Shown here: positions 43,430 to 52,932 of the stretch, piece by piece | Layout: the number at the start of each line of letters is the position of its first letter | How positions within the stretch are numbered: the stretch's first letter is position 1 | The notes under the pieces: model-generated | Databases searched by the model: none | What the model was told of the DNA's origin: nothing | The model's input: only the letters and a program-made list of their open reading frames with translations | Source: Paracoccus kondratievae | GTDB taxonomy: Bacteria; Pseudomonadota; Alphaproteobacteria; Rhodobacterales; Rhodobacteraceae | Assembly (NCBI RefSeq): GCF_009301415.1 | Contig: NZ_CP045073.1 | Location: 1,317,501 to 1,381,500 of the forward strand | Direction of reading: 5' to 3' | DNA length: 64,000 nucleotides | Position numbers and translations under genes: made by a program

Positions 43430-45331
43430 ATGGCAAGTGTGGATACCCAAATCGCTGACACCCAGCCGCGTCGAGCGGGGATGATGTCGCTGTCTCTGGC
43501 GGCTCTTGGCGTTGTTTACGGCGATATCGGGACGTCGCCCCTTTATGCCTTTCGCGAGGCAATGGCAGCGGCAGGCGCCACCCATGGGGGCGTTGCGCGT
43601 GAAGATGTACTGGGTCTTTTGTCGCTGATCCTCTGGACACTTCTGCTGATCGTGACGGCGAAATATGTGCTGATCCTGCTGCGCGCTGATAACGAGGGCG
43701 AGGGCGGCACACTGTCGCTGCTGGCGCTGGCACAGCGCGCCATGGGGCGGCCGAACCGGCTGATTCTGGTCCTTGGCCTGATCGGAGCGGCGCTGTTTTA
43801 CGGCGATGCAACGATTACGCCCGCGATCTCGGTTCTGTCGGCGATCGAGGGGCTTAAGCTCGTCACGCCGGGCGTTGATCCTTACATCCAGCCCATGGCC
43901 ATCGCCATCATCATCGGTCTGTTTCTGGTGCAAAGCCACGGCACACAGGCGGTGGCGCGCTGGTTCGGGCCGATCATGCTGATCTGGTTCATGGTCATGG
44001 CGGCAGCGGGGCTGAACTGGACCATCCGTAATCCGGATGTGCTTGCCGCGCTGAACCCCATACATGCGCTGAATTTCGTTCTTGGTAACGGCCGTCTTGG
44101 CCTGATCGTTCTGGGCGCGGCCTTTCTGGCCGTGACCGGGGCCGAGGCGCTTTATGCCGACATGGGCCATTTTGGCCGCAAACCCATTCAGCTTGCTTGG
44201 TTGTTCGTGGCTTTTCCGGCGCTGGCGCTGACCTATTTCGGGCAGGGTGCGCTGGTGCTCAGCAACCCCGCCGCGATGGTGAACCCGTTTTTTCACCTCT
44301 TTCCCGGCTGGGCGCTGTTGCCGGTGGTGATCCTGGCCACGATGGCTACGATCATCGCCAGTCAGGCAGTTATTACCGGCGCCTATTCGCTGACCCGTCA
44401 GGCGGTGCAGCTGCGTATGCTGCCGCGCATGAAAATCCGCCACACCTCGGACGAACATGAGGGCCAGATCTTTGTGCCGGGCGTCAATCTGTGGCTGATG
44501 ATTGCCGTGCTGGCGCTGGTGATGACCTTTGGCAATTCGTCGGGCCTTGCCTCGGCCTATGGTATCAGCGTGACCGGGGCCATGGTGGTCACGGCGATCC
44601 TGGCCATGGTCGTGGCGCGCAAGCACTGGGGCCTGCCGCTCTGGGCGTCCATCGGCATGATGCTGCCCTTTCTGGTGCTGGACCTGACCTTTCTGGGTGC
44701 GAACCTGATCAAGATCAGCGACGGTGGCTATGTGTCGCTTGGCATTGCCGCGACCATGCTGATCCTGATGACAAGCTGGATGCGCGGCACCGCCATTGTG
44801 CTGGCCAAGGATCGTGAGGCCGAGCTGCCGATGGCCAGCCTGCTTGAGCAGGTGAACAGGTCAGGCTCGATTGCCACGGTGCCGGGGACGGCGGTGTTTC
44901 TGACTTCGACCCCCGATCTGGCACCTTCGGCGCTGCTTCATAGCCTGAAGCATTTCAAATCGCTGCACGAGCAGAACGTGATCCTGACGATCACAACGGC
45001 CGAGGTCCCCCGGGTGGCCCAGACAGAGCGCGTGCGTATTGAGGAAATTGATGAGCGTTTCCGCCGCGTCGAGCTGATCTATGGCTATGCCGAGGAGCCG
45101 GATGTCCCGCGCGCCCTGCTGCAATGTCGCCGTCAGGGGTGGAAGTTCGACATTATGGCAACCTCTTTCATCCTGTCGCGCAAGCGCTTGCGCATTGCCA
45201 CCCGCAGCCGCATGCCGGGCTGGCAGGGGCGGCTGTTCATCACGCTGTCGCGCAACGCTGCCGGGGCCTCGGACTATTTCCGTATCCCCGCCGGGCGGGT
45301 GGTCGAGATCGGTGCCCAGATGAATATCTAG
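43430..45331 (+). CDS. kup: Kup/Trk-type low-affinity potassium transporter
   Basis: A 633-residue membrane protein with about twelve helices. ALGVVYGDIGTSPLYAFREA is the Kup signature, followed by DNEGEGGTLSLLALAQRA, LFYGDATITPAISVLSAIEG and ITGAYSLTRQAVQLRMLPRM. A cytoplasmic tail of about 160 residues closes the protein. It imports K+ with H+. It is divergent from the kdpE/kdpD pair with about 110 bases between starts, an arrangement that suggests regulation by it. Confidence 0.95.
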   Translation: MASVDTQIADTQPRRAGMMSLSLAALGVVYGDIGTSPLYAFREAMAAAGATHGGVAREDVLGLLSLILWTLLLIVTAKYVLILLRADNEGEGGTLSLLALAQRAMGRPNRLILVLGLIGAALFYGDATITPAISVLSAIEGLKLVTPGVDPYIQPMAIAIIIGLFLVQSHGTQAVARWFGPIMLIWFMVMAAAGLNWTIRNPDVLAALNPIHALNFVLGNGRLGLIVLGAAFLAVTGAEALYADMGHFGRKPIQLAWLFVAFPALALTYFGQGALVLSNPAAMVNPFFHLFPGWALLPVVILATMATIIASQAVITGAYSLTRQAVQLRMLPRMKIRHTSDEHEGQIFVPGVNLWLMIAVLALVMTFGNSSGLASAYGISVTGAMVVTAILAMVVARKHWGLPLWASIGMMLPFLVLDLTFLGANLIKISDGGYVSLGIAATMLILMTSWMRGTAIVLAKDREAELPMASLLEQVNRSGSIATVPGTAVFLTSTPDLAPSALLHSLKHFKSLHEQNVILTITTAEVPRVAQTERVRIEEIDERFRRVELIYGYAEEPDVPRALLQCRRQGWKFDIMATSFILSRKRLRIATRSRMPGWQGRLFITLSRNAAGASDYFRIPAGRVVEIGAQMNI

Positions 45332-45337
45332 GTGCAT

Positions 45338-45366
45338 GCCCGCGGCGGGGCGGACCTGCCGCGGGC
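45338..45366. terminator. Convergent hairpin between kup and the nitroreductase gene
   Basis: GCCCGCGGC (45338-45346) and GCCGCGGGC (45358-45366) form a perfect nine-base stem with an eleven-base loop, right between the two stops. No clear T-run. Confidence 0.55.
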
Positions 45367-45367
45367 C

Positions 45368-46051
45368 TCAGCTATCGGGAAAGCCGCGAAAGCTGGTATA
45401 GGCAGGCAGGTCCTCGCGCGCAGTGCGCACCTGGTTTTCGGGTGCCTCGTGATCGGGAAAACCCAGCGCGATGCCGCAGACGACCATTTCCTCGGCTGCC
45501 AAATCCAGCAGCTGATGCACGGTCGGGCCGTAATTTGCCAATGCACCGATGCCGGTTGCGCCCAGTCCGCGCGCCTCAGCCGCGAGCAGAAATCCCATCA
45601 GGCACATGCCCAAATCCATGAAACAGCCCGCACCCATCCGGCGGTCAATGGTGACGACCACCCCGACCGGAGCGCCGAAAAAGGCATAGTTGCGGCGGAA
45701 TTGCTGCCGTCGTCCCTCAAGGTCGCGTCGCGCGATACCCAGCGCCTGATACAGCGCATAACCTGCCGCGCGCTGGCGTTCGCGCAACTCGGGCGGCATC
45801 GGTTCGGGGAACCATGAATATTCCGTGGCCTCGGTCACGCCAGCCCCGATCGCCGCGTCGATCCCGGAGATCAGATTACGCAAAGGGGTGCCGGTCAGGA
45901 CGTGAAAGCGACCGGGTTGCAGGTTGGCCCCGCTGGGGGCCGTGCGCGCAAGGCGGCAGATCTCTTCAATCTCGGCGCGCGGGACCGGCTTGTCGAGATA
46001 GGCCCGGATCGAGCGCCGGCGTCGCATAAGAGAGCCGAAGTCCTGAACCAT
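45368..46051 (-). CDS. Nitroreductase-family oxidoreductase
   Basis: A 227-residue FMN-binding protein. RRRSIRAYLDKPVPRAEIEE is the N-terminal FMN-phosphate block, RTAPSGANLQPGRFHVLTG the second, DLGMCLMGFLLAAEARGLGA the helix around the ring, and CGIALGFPDHEAPENQVRTA the C-terminal FMN contact. Members reduce nitroaromatics, quinones or similar with NAD(P)H. The physiological substrate is unknown. It is convergent with kup and divergent from the isomerase gene. Confidence 0.88.
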   Translation of the reverse strand: MVQDFGSLMRRRRSIRAYLDKPVPRAEIEEICRLARTAPSGANLQPGRFHVLTGTPLRNLISGIDAAIGAGVTEATEYSWFPEPMPPELRERQRAAGYALYQALGIARRDLEGRRQQFRRNYAFFGAPVGVVVTIDRRMGAGCFMDLGMCLMGFLLAAEARGLGATGIGALANYGPTVHQLLDLAAEEMVVCGIALGFPDHEAPENQVRTAREDLPAYTSFRGFPDS

Positions 46052-46193
46052 TCCCGTCCTGCCCTTGTCATGGGTGATGCGGGCGCAACCTGTCGGAAGC
46101 GCCGGTGCGGGTCAAGTCGCCGCCCGGTCTTGCCTTTTACTGCCAGAGCGGTTTTCAGCCTTGTTCAACGATGCCCGTGACAAGGGGATACCG

Positions 46194-46916
46194 ATGCGAT
46201 TGCTTGCCAATACCGGCTTTCTGTTCGCCGCCCTGCCATTTCCCGAACGTCTTGCAGCCGCCTCGGCCGCAGGTTTCGACGGGGTCGAGTTCCATGACGA
46301 GGTCCAGCGTCACGATGCCTCTGGAATCGCTGCTGCGCTGGATGAACTGGGGCTTACGGTCGGCGGGCTGAATATCCGCATGGGTGACAGTTTCGGCTGT
46401 GCTGCTTTGCCGGGGCATGAGGCTGACTTTATTGCCGATCTGACGGCTGCCCATGCTGCGGCCGTGGCGGTCGGGGCGGGGGCGATACACGTTCTTGCCG
46501 GGCGCGGCGCGGGTGACGAAGCGGTCTTTCGCGCCAACCTGCGCCGTGCCCTTGATGCCACCGACCGGCTGATCCTGATCGAGCCGATCTGCGCCGAGGC
46601 GGTCCCCGGCTATCACCTGTCACGGCTGGATCACGGACTGGAGCTTGCCGACCTGTTCGGGTCACGCGTCCGGGTCATGTTCGACTGGTTCCATGCCGCG
46701 ACCGAACTGGGTCCCCAGAACGCCGCCGAGGCGCTGGCCCGCCACACGGCCTTGATAGGCCATGTGCAGGCGGCGTCATGCCCCGGTCGCAATGAGCCCG
46801 AGCCTGAGGTCCTGCACCGCTTTGCCGATACGGGTTGTACGGCGGCAGGGCTGGAGTATCGACCGCTGATCACTCCGGCTGACCATCTGGCGCGCCTGCG
46901 TGCCGCGGGTATCTGA
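46194..46916 (+). CDS. Hydroxypyruvate isomerase-like (Hyi/OtnI) TIM-barrel protein
   Basis: A 240-residue sugar isomerase-like protein of the AP endonuclease 2 superfamily. MRLLANTGFLFAALPFPERL with AASAAGFDGVEFHDEV is the Hyi start, IHVLAGRGAGDEAVFRANLR and LILIEPICAEAVPGYHLSRL (metal-binding Glu) follow, then VRVMFDWFHAATELG and GLEYRPL with the last acid ligand. It probably interconverts hydroxypyruvate and tartronate semialdehyde or a related 2-oxo acid. The ATG at 46194 is chosen for its N-terminus; a much earlier in-frame start exists but is not family-like. Confidence 0.82.
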   Translation: MRLLANTGFLFAALPFPERLAAASAAGFDGVEFHDEVQRHDASGIAAALDELGLTVGGLNIRMGDSFGCAALPGHEADFIADLTAAHAAAVAVGAGAIHVLAGRGAGDEAVFRANLRRALDATDRLILIEPICAEAVPGYHLSRLDHGLELADLFGSRVRVMFDWFHAATELGPQNAAEALARHTALIGHVQAASCPGRNEPEPEVLHRFADTGCTAAGLEYRPLITPADHLARLRAAGI

Positions 46917-47070
46917 CCCACCCGGGGGCAGCACTTTTTTTGCGTGGGCATCGCTTTGGTCGCGAGCGGGCGGCGTAATGATCATGGGCCATGCGCAAAG
47001 TGATGCGCGGTATGCATGGTCCCGGCCGCAGCCTGACCCGTGCTAAACCAGTCATAGCCCGGAATGGAAA

Positions 47071-47099
47071 CCCCCGCCCGGTTGCGATCCGGGCGGGGG
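47071..47099 (-). terminator. Terminator of the pyruvate carboxylase gene
   Basis: CCCCCGCCCGG (47071-47081) and CCGGGCGGGGG (47089-47099) form a perfect eleven-base stem with a seven-base loop. On the minus strand TTTCCATTCC follows. Confidence 0.75.
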
Positions 47100-47115
47100 C
47101 GGGGTTGGCAGGCCG

Positions 47116-50100
47116 CTACTCGATCTCGACCATGAGATCTTTTGCGTCGATCTGTTCGCCTGGCCGGACGTGAAGGGCTTTCACCACTCCGGCGCGGTCG
47201 GCGTGGATGGCGGTTTCCATCTTCATGGCCTCGATGGTCAGCAGCAGGTCTCCGGGATTGACCTTTTGCCCCTGGGTGACCGCGACCGAGGCGACGACGC
47301 CGGGCATCGGGGCGCCGAGATGGCCCTCGTTCGCCGGGTCGGCCTTGGGTCGCGAGGTGGTCTGCGATTTGACCAGACGGTTCGGCACCCGGATTACCCG
47401 GGGCTGGCCGTTCAGTTCGAAAAAGACTTTGACTTCGCCCTGTTCGTCAGTCTCGCCAATGGCTTGCAGGCGGATTTCCAGCGTCTTGCCGGGATCGATC
47501 TCGGCCTCGATCTCTTCGCCGGGTTCCATCCCATAGAAGAAGGTCCGCGTCGGCAGGGCCCGCACCGGACCGTATTGCCGGTGACGGCCCATGTAGTCGA
47601 GAAAGACCTTGGGATACATCAGGTAACCGTTCAGGTCCTCATCATCGACATGCTTGCCCTCTAGCTGACGGCTCAGATCGGCGCGCGTCGCCTCCAGATC
47701 CACGGGCGGCATCGCCGCGCCCGGGCGGGCGGTCAGCGGGGCCTCGCCCTTCAGAACCTTTTTCTGCAGCGCCGCAGGCCAGCCGCCCGGGGGTTGGCCA
47801 AGGTTGCCGCGCATCATGTCGACGACCGAATCGGGGAAGGCCACCTCGACGTTCGGGTCCTCGACCTGTTCGCGGGTCAGCCCCTGCGCCACCATCATCA
47901 GCGCCATGTCGCCCACCACCTTGGACGAGGGCGTGACCTTGACGATATCGCCGAACATCCGGTTCACCTCGGCATAGGCCTGTGCGACCTCGTGCCAGCG
48001 ATCCTCAAGGCCAAGCGAGCGTGCCTGCGCCTTGAGGTTGGTGAACTGGCCTCCGGGCATCTCATGCAGCCAGACCTCAGAGGCCGGGGCCTGCAGCCCG
48101 CTTTCAAAGGCGGTGTAATGTTCGCGCACTGCCTCCCAGTAGTTCGAGATGCGGCGGATCGCGTCGATGTCCAGCCCGGTGTCGCGCCCGGTATGGCGCA
48201 GGGCCTCGACGATTGAGCCAAGGCAGGGCTGCGAAGTATTGCCCGACAGTGCGTCCATGGCGCAATCGACCGCATCCACGCCTGCCTCAGCCGCAGCAAG
48301 GATCGAGGCACCGGCAATGCCACCGGTGTCATGGGTGTGGAAATGCACCGGCAAGCCGATCTCTTCCTTCAGGGCGCGGACAAGGATGCTGGCCGAAGCT
48401 GGCTTCAAAAGCCCCGCCATATCCTTAAGGCCCAGGACATGCGCCCCGGCATCGCGCAGTTCGCGCGCCATGCTGAGATAGTATTTCAGATCGTATTTCG
48501 ACCGCGCCGGGTCCAGCAGATCGCCGGTATAGCAGATCGTGCCTTCGCAGATCTTGCCCGATTCGATCACCGCATCCATGGCGACACGCATGTTTTCGAC
48601 CCAGTTCAGGCTGTCAAAGACCCGGAATACATCGACGCCGGTCCTGGCCGCCTGCCGCACAAAGCTTTGCACCACATTGTCGGGGTAATTGGTGTAGCCG
48701 ACCCCATTGCTGGCCCGCAGCAGCATCTGCGTCATCAGGTTGGGCATGCGGGCGCGAATATCGCGCAGCCGCTGCCAGGGGCATTCCTGCAAGAAACGAT
48801 AGGCCACGTCAAAGGTCGCGCCGCCCCAGCATTCGACGCTGAACAGGCCGGGCAGGTTCGCGGCATAGGCCGGGGCCACCCGGATCATGTCGATCGAGCG
48901 CATCCGCGTGGCCAGCAGCGACTGATGCCCGTCGCGCATCGAAGTGTCGGTGATCAGCAGCCGCTTTTGTTCAAGCATCCAGTCGGCGACGGCCTTGGCG
49001 CCCTTTTCCTCAAGCAACTGGCGCGTGCCGGGGGCGGGGTCGGCCTTGAGGGCCGGGACGACCGGGACGCGCACCTCGGCCGGGGGCAGAGGACGGCCCG
49101 CGGTCTCGGGGTGACCGTTGACCGAGATGTCGGCGATATAGACCAGGAGCTTTGTCGCACGGTCGCGGCGTTTGTGGAAAGCGAACAGATCCGGCGTCGT
49201 GTCGATGAATTTGGTCGTGTAGCTGTTGTCCAGAAAGACCGGATGTTTCAGCAGGTTGATGACGAACTCGATATTCGTCGCCACGCCGCGGACGCGGAAT
49301 TCGCGCAGCGCCCGGTCCATCCGCGAGATCGCTTTTTCAGGGGTCTGGGCATGGGCCGTCACCTTGACCAGCAGCGAGTCGTAATAGCGGGTGATGACCC
49401 CCCCGGAATAGGCGGTGCCGCCGTCCAGCCGGATGCCGTTGCCGGTGGCGCTGCGATAGGCAGTGATGCGACCATAGTCGGGGATGAAGTTGTTCAGCGG
49501 GTCCTCGGTCGTCACCCGGCATTGCAGGGCGTGACCGTTCAGATGCACGTCCTCCTGCCGGGTCACACCGGTTGCCTCGGCCAGGGTCGCCCCCTCGGCA
49601 ATCAGGATCTGGGACTGCACGATGTCGATGCCGGTGACCTCTTCGGTCACGGTATGCTCGACCTGCACGCGCGGGTTCACTTCGATGAAGTAGAAGTGGC
49701 CCGTATCCATATCCATCAGGAATTCTACGGTGCCGGCGTTCTGATAGCCGACAGCGCGGCCGATTTTCAGAGCCAGCTCGCAGACCTCGGCGCGTTGCCC
49801 GGGGGTCAGATAGGGGGCGGGCGCGCGCTCGACGACCTTCTGGTTGCGGCGCTGCACGGTACAGTCGCGCTCATAGAGGTGATAAAGGCCACCATGGCTG
49901 TCGCCCAAGAGCTGCACCTCGACGTGGCGCGCGCGCAGGATCATCTTTTCCAGATAACCTTCGCCGTTGCCAAAGGCGGCCTCGGCCTCGCGGCGGCCCT
50001 CGCGGATCTTTTCGGGCAGTTCATCGGCGCCCATGATCGGGCGCATGCCGCGTCCGCCGCCGCCCCAGCTGGCTTTCAGCATCAAGGGATAGCCGATCGT

Positions 50101-50550
50101 GTCCGCCTCGGCCCTGATCGCCTCCATATCGTCGCCCAGCACCTCGGTCGCCGGAATGACCGGGACGCCAGCCTTGATGGCGACGCGCCGTGCGCTGGCC
50201 TTGTCGCCAAGCGCCCGCATCGTATCCGCCGAAGGACCGATGAAGGCGATCCCCGCCTCGGCGCAGGCATCGACGAAATCGGGGTTTTCCGAAAGCAGCC
50301 CATAGCCCGGGTGGATGGCATCGGCGCCGGATTCCTTCGCCACCCGGATGATCTCGGGGATCGACAGATAGGCCGCGACCGGCCCCAGCCCCGCGCCGAT
50401 GCGGTAAGCTTCGTCCGCCTTGAAGCGGTGCAGGCTCAGCTTGTCCTCCTCGGCATAGACTGCGACCGTCTTCTTCCCAAGCTCGTTTGCCGCCCGCATC
50501 ACGCGGATCGCAATCTCACCTCGGTTCGCTACAAGAATCTTCCGGAACAT
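47116..50550 (-). CDS. pyc: Pyruvate carboxylase
   Basis: A 1144-residue biotin enzyme making oxaloacetate from pyruvate, replenishing the TCA cycle. Biotin carboxylase domain: FRKILVANRGEIAIRVMRAA, KASWGGGGRGMRPI (ATP-grasp loop), EVNPRVQVEHTVTEEVTG. Carboxyltransferase domain: DTSMRDGHQSLLATRMRS, ECWGGATFDVAYRFL, HFHTHDTGGIAGASILAA. The C-terminal biotinyl domain holds EAMKMETAI with biotinylated Lys1110. Full length for a single-chain enzyme (about 1145). MFRK at 50550 is chosen over an ATG four codons upstream. It stands alone and ends at a terminator. Confidence 0.97.
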   Translation of the reverse strand: MFRKILVANRGEIAIRVMRAANELGKKTVAVYAEEDKLSLHRFKADEAYRIGAGLGPVAAYLSIPEIIRVAKESGADAIHPGYGLLSENPDFVDACAEAGIAFIGPSADTMRALGDKASARRVAIKAGVPVIPATEVLGDDMEAIRAEADTIGYPLMLKASWGGGGRGMRPIMGADELPEKIREGRREAEAAFGNGEGYLEKMILRARHVEVQLLGDSHGGLYHLYERDCTVQRRNQKVVERAPAPYLTPGQRAEVCELALKIGRAVGYQNAGTVEFLMDMDTGHFYFIEVNPRVQVEHTVTEEVTGIDIVQSQILIAEGATLAEATGVTRQEDVHLNGHALQCRVTTEDPLNNFIPDYGRITAYRSATGNGIRLDGGTAYSGGVITRYYDSLLVKVTAHAQTPEKAISRMDRALREFRVRGVATNIEFVINLLKHPVFLDNSYTTKFIDTTPDLFAFHKRRDRATKLLVYIADISVNGHPETAGRPLPPAEVRVPVVPALKADPAPGTRQLLEEKGAKAVADWMLEQKRLLITDTSMRDGHQSLLATRMRSIDMIRVAPAYAANLPGLFSVECWGGATFDVAYRFLQECPWQRLRDIRARMPNLMTQMLLRASNGVGYTNYPDNVVQSFVRQAARTGVDVFRVFDSLNWVENMRVAMDAVIESGKICEGTICYTGDLLDPARSKYDLKYYLSMARELRDAGAHVLGLKDMAGLLKPASASILVRALKEEIGLPVHFHTHDTGGIAGASILAAAEAGVDAVDCAMDALSGNTSQPCLGSIVEALRHTGRDTGLDIDAIRRISNYWEAVREHYTAFESGLQAPASEVWLHEMPGGQFTNLKAQARSLGLEDRWHEVAQAYAEVNRMFGDIVKVTPSSKVVGDMALMMVAQGLTREQVEDPNVEVAFPDSVVDMMRGNLGQPPGGWPAALQKKVLKGEAPLTARPGAAMPPVDLEATRADLSRQLEGKHVDDEDLNGYLMYPKVFLDYMGRHRQYGPVRALPTRTFFYGMEPGEEIEAEIDPGKTLEIRLQAIGETDEQGEVKVFFELNGQPRVIRVPNRLVKSQTTSRPKADPANEGHLGAPMPGVVASVAVTQGQKVNPGDLLLTIEAMKMETAIHADRAGVVKALHVRPGEQIDAKDLMVEIE

Positions 50551-50644
50551 CAGTCCCCCCATGTTCGCTCGCCAGGCATCCTATTCATGCTGCGGTGCAG
50601 CGCAAGCACCCATTGCGACGGATTCGTGACGTGGATTTGTCATG

Positions 50645-51094
50645 TTAGCGGCGGTTGCGAAAGAACTCCTGCAACAGCCGCCGCGATTCTTCTGCGGAAA
50701 TGCCGTCGATGATCTCTGGCCGGTGGTGACATTGGGGGTGGTCAAAGACGCGCGCGCCGTGGCGCACGCCCCCCATGCGCGGGTCATCAGCCCCGTAATA
50801 AAGGGTTTCAATGCGCGCGGCTGAGATGGCGGCAGCGCACATCGGGCATGGTTCCAGTGTTACCCAAAGCCGCGCCCCCGGCAGCCGCTCCGAACCGACA
50901 GTCGCGCAAGCGATGCGAATGGCCAGGATTTCGGCATGGGCTGTCGGGTCGCTTAGTTCGCGCGTGCGGTTGCCGGCACGGGCCAGAACCGTGCCATCCG
51001 CACCGACCAGAACAGCGCCCACCGGCACCTCGCCGCGCCGGGCGGCGGCGCGGGCCTCAGCCAGAGCGGCGGGCATATGCGAGGCAAAGACCAT
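50645..51094 (-). CDS. tadA: tRNA-specific adenosine deaminase TadA
   Basis: A 149-residue zinc deaminase converting A34 of tRNA-Arg(ACG) to inosine. HAEILAIR contains zinc ligand His53 and catalytic Glu55; LEPCPMCAAAI has Cys83 and Cys86. VFDHPQCHHRPEIIDGISAE is the usual C-terminal block. The ATG at 51094 gives the family length; an upstream in-frame ATG adds 16 unlikely residues. Divergent from the pseudouridine synthase gene, as in many Rhodobacterales. Confidence 0.95.
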   Translation of the reverse strand: MVFASHMPAALAEARAAARRGEVPVGAVLVGADGTVLARAGNRTRELSDPTAHAEILAIRIACATVGSERLPGARLWVTLEPCPMCAAAISAARIETLYYGADDPRMGGVRHGARVFDHPQCHHRPEIIDGISAEESRRLLQEFFRNRR

Positions 51095-51202
51095 GCGCGC
51101 TTTTCGCGCGGGCTTGCATTGCTTGCAAGAACTGCTTTCCATCTTCAGTCATTGGGCGTAGAGAGCCCGCTTTGCCACCGCAGAGATGCGCAGGAGATCG
51201 CC

Positions 51203-52621
51203 ATGACCGACACCCCCGAAACCACCCCGGACGACACCCCGAAACCTGCCGCTGGCGAACGTATCGCCAAGGTGATGGCCCGTGCCGGCGTCGCAAGCCG
51301 CCGCGAGGCCGAGCGCATGATCGTCGAAGGCCGGGTGTCGGTGAACGGGCGCAAGATCGACAGCCCTGCGCTGGATGTCCTGCCATCAGACCGGATCACG
51401 GTTGATGGCAAGCCCATGGACGCGCCGCAAGAGACGCGGCTGTGGCTTTACTACAAACCGGTTGGGCTGGTGACCTCGGCTTCGGACGAAAAGGGGCGGC
51501 AGACGGTGTTTGATGCCCTGCCGCGCGACATGCCGCGGGTGATGACCGTGGGGCGGCTGGACCTGAATTCAGAAGGGCTGCTGCTGCTGACCAACGATGG
51601 TGAGCTTAAGCGTCGGCTGGAACTGCCCAGCACCGGCTGGCTGCGCCGTTATCGCGTGCGGGTGAACGGCCAGCCGACCGACCTGACCTTTGCGCCGCTG
51701 CGCCGGGGTGTGACCATCGACGGCGAGGAATTCGCGCCGATGGAGATCAATCTGGACAGCCAGCAGGGTGCGAACGCCTGGCTGACCGTCGGGATCCGCG
51801 AAGGCCGCAACCGCGAAATTCGTCGCGCCATGGCGCATGTCGGGCTGATCGTGAACCGGCTGATTCGGATCGGCTATGGCCCCTTCAAGCTGACGGGGAT
51901 GGAGGAAAACGAGGTCCGCGAGGTCAAGCGCAAGGTCCTGCGCGACCAGCTTGGCGGGCTTTTGACCGGGGAGACCGAGGAAAAACCGCGCTCGTTCCGG
52001 GATCGGGGTGCGGCCAGGGCGGATGGCAAGCCGGGCGAGGGGCGGGCCCGTTCTGACGGGCCGCGCCGTCCGATGGGCAAGCGCGAGGATGGCGAATCGC
52101 GCCCGACCCGCCGTGAGGACGGAGAGCGTCGCTTTACCGCCCGCCGTGATGACGCCGGGCGCAAGCCCTTTGGCAAGCGCGCCGAGGGGGATGACCGCAA
52201 ATCCGCGCCACGCGGTGAAGGTCGCAAGCCCTTTGGTCAGGCTGCACGCGACGGCGAGGGGCGTAAACCCTTTGGCAAACCTGCCCGTGATGGAGAGGCC
52301 CGCAAACCTTTTGCCAAAGGCCCGCGCGATGGCGAACGCTCTGCGCCCGGTGGCAAATCCGGCTTCAAGCCCCGTGCGGCCGAGGGCGAGAGGGGTGCGA
52401 ATCCGCGCGCTCAGGGTAAACCTGCCCGCGACGCCAAACCGGCCCGTGATTTCAAGGAACTCAAAACCGGTCGCGACGGCGGGAAGGGCGCTGGCAAGCC
52501 CTTTGGCAAACCTGGCCCAAAGGCAGGACCGAAGTCGGGGGGAAAACCGGGGTTTGCAAAAACCAATCGCGCCCCCGGCAAGGGAGCGCGACCAGAGGGA
52601 AAGGGTCCGCGGCGCGGGTAA
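51203..52621 (+). CDS. RluB/RsuA-family pseudouridine synthase with long basic tail
   Basis: A 472-residue protein. ERIAKVMARAGVASRREAER and MIVEGRVSVNG form the S4 RNA-binding domain. The synthase core has RLWLYYKPVGLVTSASDEKG, the catalytic aspartate in VGRLDLNSEGLLLLTNDGEL, and REGRNREIRRAMAHVGL. It should modify 23S rRNA near U2605. From about residue 285 a tail of some 190 residues repeats GRKPFGKxARDGE-like units rich in Lys, Arg, Gly and Pro, which is far longer than in E. coli RluB (291 residues) and probably binds RNA nonspecifically. Confidence 0.92.
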   Translation: MTDTPETTPDDTPKPAAGERIAKVMARAGVASRREAERMIVEGRVSVNGRKIDSPALDVLPSDRITVDGKPMDAPQETRLWLYYKPVGLVTSASDEKGRQTVFDALPRDMPRVMTVGRLDLNSEGLLLLTNDGELKRRLELPSTGWLRRYRVRVNGQPTDLTFAPLRRGVTIDGEEFAPMEINLDSQQGANAWLTVGIREGRNREIRRAMAHVGLIVNRLIRIGYGPFKLTGMEENEVREVKRKVLRDQLGGLLTGETEEKPRSFRDRGAARADGKPGEGRARSDGPRRPMGKREDGESRPTRREDGERRFTARRDDAGRKPFGKRAEGDDRKSAPRGEGRKPFGQAARDGEGRKPFGKPARDGEARKPFAKGPRDGERSAPGGKSGFKPRAAEGERGANPRAQGKPARDAKPARDFKELKTGRDGGKGAGKPFGKPGPKAGPKSGGKPGFAKTNRAPGKGARPEGKGPRRG

Positions 52622-52642
52622 CACGCGCCGCCCTTGATCGGG

Positions 52643-52819
52643 TTATTTCGTCAGGATCAGTTTACCGGCCCGGGTGATGCGCAGGTTGTACACCTGATCA
52701 CCCAGAACGATCAGTGCCTGATTGCCGCCGGCAGTCAGCAATTCTGCATCATATTCGGGAAGACGCTGCAATGCGGTCACGCCGGGACGCGTGAATTCGG
52801 CAGGGCGGGTCGCGGTCAT
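52643..52819 (-). CDS. hemP: Hemin uptake protein HemP
   Basis: A 58-residue protein ending GDQVYNLRITRAGKLILTK, which is the HemP signature at exactly the family's C-terminal position; LLTAGGNQALIVL precedes it. HemP proteins are small factors tied to heme uptake and its gene regulation. GAGGAA lies seven bases before the ATG at 52819, which I prefer to the ATG at 52861. No heme receptor or transporter genes are beside it. Confidence 0.85.
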   Translation of the reverse strand: MTATRPAEFTRPGVTALQRLPEYDAELLTAGGNQALIVLGDQVYNLRITRAGKLILTK

Positions 52820-52881
52820 GTCCAGTTCCTCGTTTCTGTCGCGGTGAGGGTAACCTGACAAAATTTATAAGAGATGTCAAA

Positions 52882-52903
52882 GGAAAATAGTCGGGAATTT
52901 TCC
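52882..52903 (-). promoter_or_regulatory. Inverted repeat in the hemP promoter region
   Basis: GGAAAAT (52882-52888) and ATTTTCC (52897-52903) flank eight bases in an AT-rich stretch 63 bases upstream of hemP. On the minus strand TTTGACAT follows, a possible -35. It may be an iron- or heme-responsive operator; it does not match the Irr ICE motif well. Confidence 0.4.
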
Positions 52904-52932
52904 ATCCCGTTAATTATTTGTTATGTAATTAA

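Noticed and set aside
48331-50712. A plus-strand open frame of nearly 800 codons opposite pyruvate carboxylase
   Set aside because: Exactly antisense to well-conserved biotin carboxylase and carboxyltransferase motifs; composition is that of a shadow frame.
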